Shown here piece after piece: positions 32,976 through 42,061 of a stretch of DNA of 64,000 bases (position 1 is its first letter; each line of letters begins with the position of its first letter). Source of the stretch: Pseudobdellovibrionaceae bacterium. GTDB lineage: Bacteria > Bdellovibrionota > Bdellovibrionia > Bdellovibrionales > Bdellovibrionaceae. The stretch spans positions 2,698,565 through 2,762,564 of the forward strand of contig JAHBUV010000001.1 of the NCBI GenBank assembly GCA_019637915.1, written 5' to 3'. The position numbers were made by a program, and so were the translations under genes. The notes under the pieces are model-generated. The model had not been told where the DNA came from, searched no databases, and saw only the letters and a program-made list of their open reading frames with translations.

Positions 32976-34354
32976 GGCGACTCCTTCGACCAGCCGGCCT
33001 TGGCGGCGCGGTCCGCCGAGCTTTCACGCGGCGTGGGAACCACGCGGCCCTTCAGGCGCGCGCTCAATTCTTTTTCCAGGATCGGCGCGAAGAAACCCGT
33101 GAGCCACAGCGGCCCCCGGGGATATTTCAGGTTCACGTCGAGCACCAGGCTCTCGAGGATTTTTTCCCGCAACAGGCGCACCAGGCCGGCGGCGTCCTTC
33201 TTCACGGTCTGGCGGCCGAGGGCGTTCAGCACGCCTTCGCGGCGCGAGCGGGCCGTTTCAGAGATCTGCTCGCGCAGCCCGCTTTCCTCGGGGATGTCGT
33301 CGGCGAAAAGATCGAAGACCAGGAGTTTCTGCCCGCGGCCGAAGCTGATGGGGCCGGGCTCGTAACCCTCGGGCCGGCGGCCCGGACCGATGTCGTGATC
33401 CTCGGTTTGCCCGATGGCCAGGGTCGGCTGCCAGCGCAGCTCGAAGCGCCGCGGCCGGCGCGCCGCCACCTGACCCCAGGGGCTGCGCCAGTCCTCGTCG
33501 CGGCTCGGATCGAGCAGACGCCAGGACTCCAGGCCGAGATCGAGGATCCAGCCTTCGCCGGGGGTGCGCTCGCCGAGCAGGCGGTCTTCGCCGAACAGCG
33601 AGGCCACGCGACTGCACTTCGGGGCGTTCACGAAATCGCGGCCGTCATGGAAAAACAAACGCTCGGCCGGCACGACCTCGGCGAAACCTTTTTCGATGTC
33701 CTGGAAAAGCTCGTCGAAGGTGCCGGCGAAAGAGGCTTCCAGCGTGCTGGCCCTCCAGGCGGCGCTTTCATTGGGGGCGTCGGCGGGGGGCAGGAAGACG
33801 TCGAAGCCCTGCTCGCGCAGCCAGGCGGCGGCCATGTCCTGATGAACGGCGTTGCGGCGGGCGTGCAGGAAGTGCACGCAGACGCGGCGGATGCTCATCG
33901 GGCGCAGTTTTTCCGCCACCGCGGCGAGCTCCCGCGGGTCCAGGGGCTTCAGCACCTCCCCTTCGGCGCTCAGCCGCTCGTTGATGGCGAAGCTCAGCTC
34001 CTGCGAGGCGATGGGCAGGGATTTCTGCGGCTGCATCCAGCCCGCGCGCGAGGGCGCGCCGTTCAGAAAGGGCCAGGACTCGAGCCCGGCCGTCATCAGC
34101 TGCGCGGTGCTGCCGCCCAGGCGGTAATCGCACAGTCGTTCAAGAAAGCGCGTCGTGATGAAGGCGGCGTCAATGCGGTCTTCCGCGGGCTTCAAAAAGC
34201 CGGCGAAAAATTTCGGGAGGGCGCTTTTCAGGTTCTGGCGCGGAAGATAAAAGACGGCCGACGCCGTTCGCGACGGCGATGCCTTTGTCCCATTGGCTTT
34301 CCACACGCTCACCTCAGCAAAAGAACTGCCGATGTGCAGCCCGATGACTTGCAT
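32972..34354 (-). CDS. Shortened hydantoinase A / oxoprolinase alpha-like protein
   Basis: 460 residues, against about 690 for HyuA. The N-terminal strand GLHIGSSFAEVSV takes the place of the ASKHA phosphate loop, normally GxDxGGT, and lacks its key residues. The central part keeps the family order: FITTRFLERLCDYRLGG, ERLSAEGEVLKPLD and VCVHFLHARRNAVHQ. The loss of the phosphate-loop aspartate argues against normal ATP use. GGGAG precedes the ATG by eight bases. It is divergent from hisC across 69 bases. Confidence 0.58.
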   Translation of the reverse strand: MQVIGLHIGSSFAEVSVWKANGTKASPSRTASAVFYLPRQNLKSALPKFFAGFLKPAEDRIDAAFITTRFLERLCDYRLGGSTAQLMTAGLESWPFLNGAPSRAGWMQPQKSLPIASQELSFAINERLSAEGEVLKPLDPRELAAVAEKLRPMSIRRVCVHFLHARRNAVHQDMAAAWLREQGFDVFLPPADAPNESAAWRASTLEASFAGTFDELFQDIEKGFAEVVPAERLFFHDGRDFVNAPKCSRVASLFGEDRLLGERTPGEGWILDLGLESWRLLDPSRDEDWRSPWGQVAARRPRRFELRWQPTLAIGQTEDHDIGPGRRPEGYEPGPISFGRGQKLLVFDLFADDIPEESGLREQISETARSRREGVLNALGRQTVKKDAAGLVRLLREKILESLVLDVNLKYPRGPLWLTGFFAPILEKELSARLKGRVVPTPRESSADRAAKAGWSKESP

Positions 34355-34423
34355 CGCCCGAACTCCCTTGTTATGGATTCTTGCGACATCCTGACGCCGC
34401 TGTCAAAACGAAAGGATCGGGCC

Positions 34424-35554
34424 GTGAAAGTCTCTCCTGAAATTTTGGGCATGACGCCTTACAAACCCGGCAAGCCCATCTCCGAAACGCAACGCGAGTA
34501 CGGACTGAAGACGGTCTACAAACTGGCCAGCAACGAAAACCCCCTGGGTCCGAGCCCCAAGGCCCTGGCCGCCGTGCGGAACGTCCTGGACCGTCAGCAC
34601 CTTTACCCGGATCCTTCCGCCTATGATCTTTTGACGACACTGTCCCGCGTCTGGTCGGTGCCGCGGGAGAGAATGTCCATCGGCAACGGCTCCGACGAAA
34701 TCATTGACCTTTTGACGCGGATTTATTGCGAGGCCCATGAGGGCGTCCTGACTTCCAAGGTCGGCTTCCAGGCCTACGCGGTGAGCTCGGCCGCCAACCG
34801 CCTGCGCCTGATCGAGACCCCTCTGACCGCCGACTGGCGTTTCGACCTCAAGGCGATGGCCGATCATTTCCTGTCGCGACCGGAAGACAAGATCCGCCTG
34901 ATCTTCGTCGCCAACCCGAACAATCCGACCGGCACCTACAACACCAGGGCCGAACTCGACGAGTTTTTCCGCCGTTTGGGCGGCCGCGACGACGTTCTGC
35001 TGGTGTTCGACGAGGCCTACACGGAGTTCGTGCGCGCCGACGACTACGCGTCGGCGATGGAGTACATCGACCGCGTCCCCAACCTGGTCGTGCTGCGGAC
35101 TTTCTCGAAAACCTACGGTCTGGCCGGGTTCCGCGTGGGAACCATCATCGCGCCCAAGGAAGTCATCGACATCTACAACCGCGTGCGCAAGCCCTTCAAC
35201 GTCAACGACCTCGCCCAGGTGGCGGCGGCGGCGGCGGTGGAGGACACCGAGTTCATCGAAAAAACCCGTCGCCTGACCTGGGAGGGCCTGGATTATTTCG
35301 CCCGCGAATTCACCCGGCTGGGCCTGAAGTTCCTGCCCTCGCAGGGCAACTTCATTCTTTTCGACACCGAACGCGACGCTTTGAAAGTGTATGAGGCCTT
35401 GCTGAAACGCGGTCTCATCCTGCGCCCGGTGCTGAACTACGGGCTGCCCCGGCACTTGCGCATCAACGCGGGCCTGCCGGAAGAAAACGCCGCCGCCATC
35501 AAGGCGCTGGAAGAGGTCCTGAAGGAAATCCCGCCGCTCACAGCGTCGAAGTGA
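34424..35554 (+). CDS. hisC: Histidinol-phosphate aminotransferase
   Basis: 376 residues, class I/II PLP aminotransferase. PLP lysine is Lys229 (TFSKTYGLAGFRVG); SNENPLGPS near residue 36, NPNNPTGTY, FDEAYTEF and the C-terminal LRINAG are diagnostic for HisC. It transfers an amino group from glutamate to imidazole-acetol phosphate. The GTG at 34424 has AAAGGA seven bases upstream and matches the family start (PYKPGKP near the N terminus); an ATG at 34373 has no site. No other his biosynthesis gene is nearby. Its end overlaps the convergent hydrolase gene by 17 bases. Confidence 0.9.
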   Translation: MKVSPEILGMTPYKPGKPISETQREYGLKTVYKLASNENPLGPSPKALAAVRNVLDRQHLYPDPSAYDLLTTLSRVWSVPRERMSIGNGSDEIIDLLTRIYCEAHEGVLTSKVGFQAYAVSSAANRLRLIETPLTADWRFDLKAMADHFLSRPEDKIRLIFVANPNNPTGTYNTRAELDEFFRRLGGRDDVLLVFDEAYTEFVRADDYASAMEYIDRVPNLVVLRTFSKTYGLAGFRVGTIIAPKEVIDIYNRVRKPFNVNDLAQVAAAAAVEDTEFIEKTRRLTWEGLDYFAREFTRLGLKFLPSQGNFILFDTERDALKVYEALLKRGLILRPVLNYGLPRHLRINAGLPEENAAAIKALEEVLKEIPPLTASK

Positions 35555-36539
35555 CGCAGTCGACGCCTTTGTCCTCGATCTGAGGGAAGGAGAAGGGGCC
35601 GGTTTCGCTCTTGAGCCAGGCCCGCAGGATCTTCACCGTGGCGTTGACTTCTTTTTCTTTCCACAGATCGATGTGCACGCCGCCGATCAGCGTGCAGGTC
35701 ATTTTCGGGCCGCCGGCGAGGCGGTCGAGATCCTTGCGTGAGGAGTCGCGGAAAACGGCGTCGCGCCCGCCGTGGATGATCAGCTTGCGGCCGGTCAGTT
35801 GCGGCAGGTACCACATCGGCTCGTAAGGCGTCGTCACCGCCGAGATCAGCTCGGTGAGGAGGCGGCTTTCGTTCGCGCCGAAAGACAGGCGCAGGACCTC
35901 GTAGAGCGGGTGACGGATGCCGACGCCGCCGAAGGCGCTGATGTAGGACGTGAAATCGAAGCCTTCGGCCTGCAGCATCCGCAAAGTGACGGGCAGGTAG
36001 AGGGTGCCGAGGCTGATGCCCATGATGTGGAAGCGCGACGGGTCGGCCCAGGGCTGCCGCTGGGCCCAGCGCAGGGAGAGCATCAGCCGGGCCGGCACCT
36101 GCACGACGGTGCGGGCGAATTGCTCGGGCCGTTCGATCAGGCCTTTGGTGTCGTCGGAGTATTCGAAGCCGATGAGGATCTGGTCTTCGTCGCCGCTCAA
36201 CAATTCCAGATGACGGGTGCCGGAATAAAATCCGGCGCTGATGAACAGCACCGCCCGCGGCGCGGTGGATTTCAGGAAGTCCTTCGGGCCCTGCAGCAGC
36301 AGGCGGAAGCGGCCGGCGGGACCGGCTTCGAAGGAGGCCGTCACCAGCTCGCGCTTTTCACCGAGGGCCTTGACCTCGAGTTTCTCGATGCGCAGCGCCC
36401 GCGTGGCGTCGTCGATCTTCAGCTCTTCGCGCAGGCGTTTCAGCACGGCGCTCTCGGCGTTCTGTTCGAGCAGGGAGGCGGCCCCGGCCGAAGCCGCGAC
36501 CAGACTGAGGCTCACGAGGAGGAACAGGGCGTTTTTCAT
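35538..36539 (-). CDS. Secreted alpha/beta-hydrolase
   Basis: 333 residues with a 20-residue signal peptide (MKNALFLLVSLSLVAASAGA). The catalytic triad is Ser176 in the nucleophile elbow GISLG, Asp260 in HGGRD and His289 in GGVHI. It should be an esterase, lipase or peptidase acting in the periplasm or outside. Two cysteines near the C terminus could bond. The ribosome site is poor (CAGG against the ATG). It is divergent from cmk with 190 bases between the starts. Confidence 0.8.
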   Translation of the reverse strand: MKNALFLLVSLSLVAASAGAASLLEQNAESAVLKRLREELKIDDATRALRIEKLEVKALGEKRELVTASFEAGPAGRFRLLLQGPKDFLKSTAPRAVLFISAGFYSGTRHLELLSGDEDQILIGFEYSDDTKGLIERPEQFARTVVQVPARLMLSLRWAQRQPWADPSRFHIMGISLGTLYLPVTLRMLQAEGFDFTSYISAFGGVGIRHPLYEVLRLSFGANESRLLTELISAVTTPYEPMWYLPQLTGRKLIIHGGRDAVFRDSSRKDLDRLAGGPKMTCTLIGGVHIDLWKEKEVNATVKILRAWLKSETGPFSFPQIEDKGVDCVTSTL

Positions 36540-36729
36540 CCTGACTTTTTATCCCGGGACGCAGGGCGGCTCAATGCGGCCATGGGGACTTGAAAAAAGG
36601 CCAAGCCCTGTCAACGGATCAGGCAACGCGCCGTTCATTGCCTCAAAAATAGGACACTCTCAGCGATTGCTTGCCAGGGCCGGGAAGTCGTTTTACGTGG
36701 TGAGGTCCTTGTTTGGAAGAGGGGTTTTC

Positions 36730-37389
36730 ATGGGTCAAGTGGTCACCATCGACGGTCCGGCGGCATCGGGCAAATCTTCGGTCAGCCGGGATTTGGCGCG
36801 CCGTTTGGGATGGCGTTGGGTGTCCACGGGCGCGTTTTACCGCGGCCTCGCCTACGTCGCCCGGCAAATGAACGTGGACCTCGACGACGCCCGTCGTTTG
36901 GGGGAACTCGCCCACTCGAAAGAGTGGGAGGTGCTGCTCGATCCGGAGCGCACCTCGGTGTTGTTCCGCGGTCAGGACGTCACTCAGCATATTTTCGCCG
37001 AGGACGTCGGCGGCATCGCCAGCAAGATCAGCCATTATCCGGAGGTCCGTGAGGCCCTGCTGGGCGCCCAGCGCGCCTGCGCCGAGGGTCCGGACGGGCT
37101 CGTGGCGGAAGGCCGCGACTGCGGCACGGTGGTTTTTCCGGGGGCCCCGGCGAAAATCTACCTCACCGCCAGCAGTGAAAGCCGCGCCGCCCGCCGGGCC
37201 GCCGAAGAGGGCGCCGATCCGAACTCCATCATCGAAGCCCAGAAAGTCCGCGATCAGCAGGACTCCACGCGAAAAAATGCCCCGCTCAGCGTGCCGAAAG
37301 AGGCCCTGGTCCTGGACACCTCCACGTTGAATCTGGACCAGGTGGTGGATCAGGTGGAAGCCTTCGCCCGTCGTCAATTGAAGCTCTGA
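36730..37389 (+). CDS. cmk: Cytidylate kinase
   Basis: 219 residues. P-loop GPAASGKS (9-16), GRDCGTVVFPGAP and the lid region with repeated Arg (RAARRAAEEGADP) fit Cmk, followed by DTSTLNLDQVV near the end. It converts CMP and dCMP to diphosphates. GGAAGAGGGG lies five bases before the ATG. The cmk-rpsA order seen here is conserved across proteobacteria. Confidence 0.93.
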   Translation: MGQVVTIDGPAASGKSSVSRDLARRLGWRWVSTGAFYRGLAYVARQMNVDLDDARRLGELAHSKEWEVLLDPERTSVLFRGQDVTQHIFAEDVGGIASKISHYPEVREALLGAQRACAEGPDGLVAEGRDCGTVVFPGAPAKIYLTASSESRAARRAAEEGADPNSIIEAQKVRDQQDSTRKNAPLSVPKEALVLDTSTLNLDQVVDQVEAFARRQLKL

Positions 37390-37442
37390 TTCGTCTCTTT
37401 GGAACGAGGAACAATCCGCTCAAATGCGGCGCATTAATTCCT

Positions 37443-37471
37443 TTGACTTCCCTGATTCGCCCTCCTAGAAC
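37443..37471 (+). promoter_or_regulatory. Sigma70-like promoter of rpsA
   Basis: TTGACT (37443-37448), a 17-base spacer and TAGAAC (37466-37471). It leaves a 5' leader of about 90 bases before the rpsA start, in which S1 autoregulation could act as in E. coli. Confidence 0.55.
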
Positions 37472-37570
37472 AGTCCATTCAATAACAAGGTGGGCGGCCC
37501 GGCACGGAATTTCAATACCCAGTTCCGGCCATTTCGAGGCGGCTCACCACGGGAGGTAGATATTTCTATT

Positions 37571-39367
37571 ATGGGTCAAACAATGAACAAGTCGAAACAA
37601 GAACGTCAGAAGGTGCTTGCCTTCTTGGATGCTGAAGACGCCAAGGTTCCGTCGAACCCGGGCCTCGACAGCGGCAAATCCGCGGGAGATTTCGAAAAAC
37701 TCTTCCAAGAATCCATGAAAGAGCAGGACTTCAAAGTCGGTGACGTGGTGACCGGAACGGTCGTCGAAGTGCAGTCCGACTACGTGCTTGTGGACATCAA
37801 CTACAAGTCCGAGGGTCTCATCCCGATCAACGAATTCCGCATCGTCGATGGCGTGCGCGAAGTGAAGCCCGGGGACAAAGTTGAAGTCTTGATCGATCGG
37901 ATCGAAAACGAGAACGGCATGGTCGTCCTGTCCAAGGACAAAGCCGACATGCTGCGCGCCTGGTCCGACATCTCGAAAGCCGCCGAGAACGAAGAGGTCA
38001 TCGAAGGGACCGTCGTCGCCAAAGTCAAAGGCGGTCTGTCCGTCGACATCGGCGTCAAGGCCTTCCTGCCCGGCTCGCAGATCGACCTGCGTCCCGTCCG
38101 CAACATGGACGTCTACATCGGCAAGAAGTACAAATTCAAAGTCATCAAGTTCAATAAAAAGCGTGGGAACATCGTTCTCTCGCGCCGTGCTCTTCTCGAG
38201 GAAGAGCGCGAGAGCCTCAAGACCCAGACCCTCGATGCCATGCGCGAAGGTTCCATCGTCAAGGGCGCCGTGAAGAACATCACCGACTACGGTGCGTTCA
38301 TCGATCTCGGCGGCATGGACGGCCTTCTGCACATCACCGACATGTCCTGGGGCCGGATCAAACATCCGTCCGAGATGCTCAACGTCGGTGACGAAATCGA
38401 CGTCAAGGTCCTCAAGTACGACCAGGAGAAAGAGCGCGTGTCGCTCGGCCTCAAGCAACTGCAGGCCGATCCGTGGGAGTCCGTCGTGGCTCGTTTCCCG
38501 GTGGGCGCGAAAACCAAGGGCAAGGTCGTCTCGCTGGCCGATTACGGCGCTTTCGTCGAAATCGACTCCGGCGTGGAAGGCCTGATCCACGTTTCCGAAA
38601 TGAGCTGGACGAAGCGGGTGAAACACCCCTCCGCCCTGATCAACGTCGGCGACGAAGTGGACGTGCAGGTGCTGGAAGTGGATACGGCCAACCGCCGCAT
38701 CTCCCTGGGCATGAAACAACTGATGCCGAACCCGTGGGTGGAGCTGCGTGACAGCTATCAACCGGGCACGATCATCGAAGGCGAAGTGAAGTCGGTCACC
38801 GACTTCGGGATCTTCGTGGGCGTGGAAGAAGGCATCGACGGCCTGGTCCACATCTCCGATTTCTCCTGGACCCGCCGCGTGAACCATCCTTCGGAAATGT
38901 TCGCCAAAGGCCAGAAAGTCCGCGCCGTCGTTCTCGGTGTTGACGTTGAGAACGAGCGTTTCTCGCTCGGGATCAAGCAACTCGAGGCCGATCCGTGGTC
39001 GAACATCGAGTCCAAGTACGCCATCGGCACCCAGCATGACGTGAAAGTCACCAAGCTGGCCGATTTCGGCGCCTTCGTGGAACTCGAAGCCGACATCGAA
39101 GGTCTGATCCACATCAGCGAACTCAGCACCGAAAAGGTCAACCACCCTCAGGACATCCTGAAGGCGGGCGACACCGTGCGCGCCGAAGTGATCTCCATCG
39201 ACAAGGATGCCCGCAAAATCGGTCTGAGCGCCAAGCTCGTGAAGCTGCGTGAGACCAAAGGCGACGTGGACGATTACGTCCGCAAAGCCACCTCGACGTC
39301 GAAGACCAGCCTGGGTGATCTGTTCGCGGATCAACTCAAAGGCATCAAGACCGACGGGAAGAACTAA
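37571..39367 (+). CDS. rpsA: 30S ribosomal protein S1
   Basis: 598 residues with six S1 (OB-fold) repeats, each marked by G(A/I)FV or a similar strand, a GL(I/V)HISE/D-like segment and a (S/R)LG-K end. It binds mRNA and helps initiation. An N-terminal extension of about 70 residues, charged and helical, makes it longer than the 557-residue E. coli protein. GGAGGT is 13 bases before ATG 37571, a long gap; a second ATG (37583) has no better site. A sigma70-like promoter and a long leader precede it and a strong terminator follows. Confidence 0.95.
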   Translation: MGQTMNKSKQERQKVLAFLDAEDAKVPSNPGLDSGKSAGDFEKLFQESMKEQDFKVGDVVTGTVVEVQSDYVLVDINYKSEGLIPINEFRIVDGVREVKPGDKVEVLIDRIENENGMVVLSKDKADMLRAWSDISKAAENEEVIEGTVVAKVKGGLSVDIGVKAFLPGSQIDLRPVRNMDVYIGKKYKFKVIKFNKKRGNIVLSRRALLEEERESLKTQTLDAMREGSIVKGAVKNITDYGAFIDLGGMDGLLHITDMSWGRIKHPSEMLNVGDEIDVKVLKYDQEKERVSLGLKQLQADPWESVVARFPVGAKTKGKVVSLADYGAFVEIDSGVEGLIHVSEMSWTKRVKHPSALINVGDEVDVQVLEVDTANRRISLGMKQLMPNPWVELRDSYQPGTIIEGEVKSVTDFGIFVGVEEGIDGLVHISDFSWTRRVNHPSEMFAKGQKVRAVVLGVDVENERFSLGIKQLEADPWSNIESKYAIGTQHDVKVTKLADFGAFVELEADIEGLIHISELSTEKVNHPQDILKAGDTVRAEVISIDKDARKIGLSAKLVKLRETKGDVDDYVRKATSTSKTSLGDLFADQLKGIKTDGKN

Positions 39368-39408
39368 TCCCTGAACCGAAGACATCGGGCTGAAAAGCCC
39401 GGTTTCGG

Positions 39409-39442
39409 AAAAGCGGCTCTCCACGGAGAGCCGCTTTTTTTT
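39409..39442 (+). terminator. rpsA intrinsic terminator
   Basis: AAAAGCGGCTCTCC-AC-GGAGAGCCGCTTTT forms a stem of up to 14 bp followed by eight or more Ts. A smaller stem (CGGGCT-GAAA-AGCCCG, 39386-39401) lies just before it. The rest of the gap to sppA (to 39679) shows no further gene. Confidence 0.85.
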
Positions 39443-39679
39443 GGCCTTCGCCGAGGGAAGGCGGCGAAAGCCGCGATCACGCTCGGCCGCCGGGATCCGC
39501 CGCGGACAAGCGCTGCGTTATTTGAAGGTCCTGTGCCCTTGGGTCCGAGAAGTGGCGGGGTTTGAGCTGATCCTCAGACCCGTGCGAGCAGGGGAGGGAT
39601 GGCTTTGAGCCTGGCAACGCGGCGTAGTATCGGGAGGGCTCCACTTGGGGGTGTCCTGAATATTGATTACCATTCTTCC

Positions 39680-40603
39680 ATGGCAGCAAAACCTTGGTTT
39701 CGATTTTTGATTGTCGTTCTGGTCTTCATCGGGTTGGCGAGCTTGCTTCGCTTCGTCGGCAAGGGCTTTGAGCCCATGAACACGCCGAGCGCCCCCCGCA
39801 ACAGCATCCTGCGCCTGGATCTGGAAGGCGTCATCATGAACGGCAAGAAGTTCCTGCAGACCCTGAAGGACTACTCCGAGGACAAGAACGTCAAAGCCAT
39901 CGTCATCAACATCAATTCCCCCGGCGGTTCGGTCGGGCCCTCGCAGGAAATCAACGCCGCTCTCCGGCGGGTGCGGGAAGAGCACAAAATCCCGGTGATC
40001 TGCTCCTCGTCGGGGCTCATGGCGAGCGGCGCTTATTACGCCGCCGTCGCCTGCGACAAGATCGTCGTCTCGCCGGGCGCCCTGGTCGGCTCCATCGGCG
40101 TCATCATGGAGTTCGCGAACCTGGAGAAACTCTATGATTGGGCGAAGGTCAGCCGTTACTCCATCACGTCGGGCAAGTACAAAGACTCCGGCGCCGAGTA
40201 CCGTCCCATGCGCGAGGACGAACGGCATCTGTTCCAGGACCTGATCTCCGAAGTCTACGGCCAGTTCACCGAGGCCATCGTGACCGGCCGGCCGAACCTG
40301 AAAAAAGACGTCCTGACCGAGTACGCCGACGGCCGCGTCTTCACCGGCGCCAAGGCCGTGAAGCTCGGTTTCGCCGACGCGGAAGGCAGCTTCGATGACG
40401 CCGTGAACATGGCGGCGGAGGCGGCGGGCCTCGAGAAGGACAAGTACGAGCTCTTCAAGGCCCCGAAAGCGCGCTCGCGCTGGTGGAGCTGGGCGAGCGA
40501 GGACGAGGATCCCATCAACGGCTTTTTCTCCTCGATGAAGGGCTTCTTGAAATTGAACACCCTGAACAAGCCCATGTACCTCATGCCCGGATCCTGGGAG
40601 TGA
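39680..40603 (+). CDS. sppA: Signal peptide peptidase SppA
   Basis: 307 residues, the short single-domain form. One membrane anchor (about 6-24). The catalytic dyad is Ser116 in ASGAYY and Lys168 in GKYKDSG, the lysine that precedes Asp in the family motif; the PGGSV loop lies at 81-85. It degrades signal peptides remaining in the inner membrane. No Shine-Dalgarno site is seen before ATG 39680, and an earlier ATG at 39599 would insert unrelated sequence before the anchor, so the start is uncertain. The stop touches the HIT gene's GTG region. Confidence 0.9.
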   Translation: MAAKPWFRFLIVVLVFIGLASLLRFVGKGFEPMNTPSAPRNSILRLDLEGVIMNGKKFLQTLKDYSEDKNVKAIVININSPGGSVGPSQEINAALRRVREEHKIPVICSSSGLMASGAYYAAVACDKIVVSPGALVGSIGVIMEFANLEKLYDWAKVSRYSITSGKYKDSGAEYRPMREDERHLFQDLISEVYGQFTEAIVTGRPNLKKDVLTEYADGRVFTGAKAVKLGFADAEGSFDDAVNMAAEAAGLEKDKYELFKAPKARSRWWSWASEDEDPINGFFSSMKGFLKLNTLNKPMYLMPGSWE

Positions 40604-40605
40604 GA

Positions 40606-41268
40606 GTGGCGGGGAAGGCTTCCAAGAAGGGGAAAAAAACCGCGCCGTCGCGAGGCGCCTCCAAAAAGGCCGGGAACCCGGGCGGCAAGAAGGCCCCGGC
40701 CGCCGGCCGCCCGGCGGACGCGTCCTGGAAAAAAGTCTCGGCCGCCAAGGACATCTGGCCCTTCGAACGCGACATCCTGTTCCGCCCGGACCGCTTCAAG
40801 TACGTGCGCAAACTCGTCAAACCCGAGGGCTGCGTCTTCTGCCGGGCCGGCGAGGAGGAACCGTCGTTTGAAACCCTGTGCGTCTTCCAGAACGAGCACT
40901 CGATGGTCGTCCTCAACAAATTTCCTTACAACAGCGGCCACCTGCTGGTGCTGCCGCGCCGGCACGTCGGCGACCTGCTGCAGCTGAAGAACGACGAGTA
41001 CCAGGTCCTCATGGCGACGTTGCGTTTCGCCATGGCCTCCATGCAGGATCTTTACCAGCCCGGCGGCATCAACGCGGGCCTCAATCACGGGCAGGCCGCG
41101 GGCGCGGGCATTCCCGATCACCTGCATTTCCACCTGATCCCGCGCTGGGCGGGGGATCTGAATTTCTTCCCCTTGATCGCCGATACCAAGGTGGTCATCG
41201 AGACCCTCGAGCAGACCTGGGACCGTTACAGCAATCACTTCCGCGCCCATCCGGGGAGGACCCCATGA
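40606..41268 (+). CDS. HIT family protein with basic N-terminal tail
   Basis: 220 residues. The HIT motif DHLHFHLIPRW and a CVFC zinc-site pair identify a histidine-triad enzyme of the Ap4A phosphorylase/hydrolase branch. The first 45 residues are a low-complexity tail of Lys, Ala, Gly, Pro and Ser (GKASKKGKKTAPSRG start) resembling histone H1 tails. GTG start at 40606 follows GGGAG by five bases; GTG 40600 is an alternative. Substrate would be a nucleoside phosphate such as Ap4A, ADP-ribose linkage or AMP-lysine, which cannot be told from sequence. Overlaps the rhomboid gene (ATGA). Confidence 0.85.
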   Translation: MAGKASKKGKKTAPSRGASKKAGNPGGKKAPAAGRPADASWKKVSAAKDIWPFERDILFRPDRFKYVRKLVKPEGCVFCRAGEEEPSFETLCVFQNEHSMVVLNKFPYNSGHLLVLPRRHVGDLLQLKNDEYQVLMATLRFAMASMQDLYQPGGINAGLNHGQAAGAGIPDHLHFHLIPRWAGDLNFFPLIADTKVVIETLEQTWDRYSNHFRAHPGRTP

Positions 41269-42038
41269 CACGCTCCATGGATTTCCGCCAAGGCATGCCT
41301 TTCACGCCGGCCGTGAAGTGGCTGCTGATCATCAACGTCGCCGTCTGGTTCGGCCTGCAGGTCGTGCTGGAGGGATTCATCCTGCGTTCGGATGCCCTCT
41401 CCGCGGCCCTGTCCCTGGTGCCGGAGCGGGTGCTCTTCGGCGGGGCGGTCTGGCAGCTTTTCACCTACATGTTCCTGCACACCTCGCAGGTCACCCACAT
41501 CCTGTTCAACATGCTGATGCTGTGGTTCTTCGGGGCCGAACTCGAGCAGCGCTGGGGCACGAAGTTCTTCGTCGCCTACTACCTCGTGTGCGGCGTGGGC
41601 GCCGCCGTCATTTACGTCGTCGGCACGGCCCTGGCGGCGGGCCTGTTCGGCGTCGGCGCCATGTCCCTGCTGATCCCGGTGCAGGGCGCGTCCGGCGCCG
41701 TCTTCGGTCTGCTGCTCGCTTACGGCCTGCTCTTCGGTGACCGCACGATCTACTTCTTCATGGTCTTCCCGATGAAGGCCCGTTATTTCGTCATGATCAT
41801 GGGCTTCGTGGAGCTCGCCTCGCTGATGACCTCGCGGGAGAGAGGCGGGGAAGTCGCTTACCTCGCGCATCTGGGCGGCCTGATCTCGGGCTTCGTTTTC
41901 CTGAAAGGCTGGGGCTGGTGGCAGCGCTACCGCTGGAACCGCAAGATCCAGCAGAAGCACAAGGGCCGCAACCTGCGCCTGGTGGTCGACAACGACAAGA
42001 ACAAGAACGACAAAGACGGACCTCGTTACTGGAACTGA
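41265..42038 (+). CDS. Rhomboid family intramembrane serine protease
   Basis: 257 residues with six or more membrane helices. The catalytic pair is Ser143 (QGASGAVFGLL) and His202 (YLAHLGGLISGF); Asn82 in HILFNMLMLWFFG completes the oxyanion site. It cleaves membrane proteins inside the bilayer. After the last helix comes a basic, Lys/Asn/Asp-rich cytosolic tail of about 40 residues. The start overlaps the HIT stop by four bases with GGGGAGGA upstream, so sppA, HIT and rhomboid form one operon with two membrane proteases. Confidence 0.92.
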   Translation: MTRSMDFRQGMPFTPAVKWLLIINVAVWFGLQVVLEGFILRSDALSAALSLVPERVLFGGAVWQLFTYMFLHTSQVTHILFNMLMLWFFGAELEQRWGTKFFVAYYLVCGVGAAVIYVVGTALAAGLFGVGAMSLLIPVQGASGAVFGLLLAYGLLFGDRTIYFFMVFPMKARYFVMIMGFVELASLMTSRERGGEVAYLAHLGGLISGFVFLKGWGWWQRYRWNRKIQQKHKGRNLRLVVDNDKNKNDKDGPRYWN

Positions 42039-42061
42039 AAAGCTGAATTCGGGAGGCTGAT

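Noticed and set aside
37544-39424. 626-codon minus-strand frame under rpsA
   Set aside because: It is the antisense shadow of the S1 repeats; the repeated His/Asp/Val pattern mirrors the repeats themselves.
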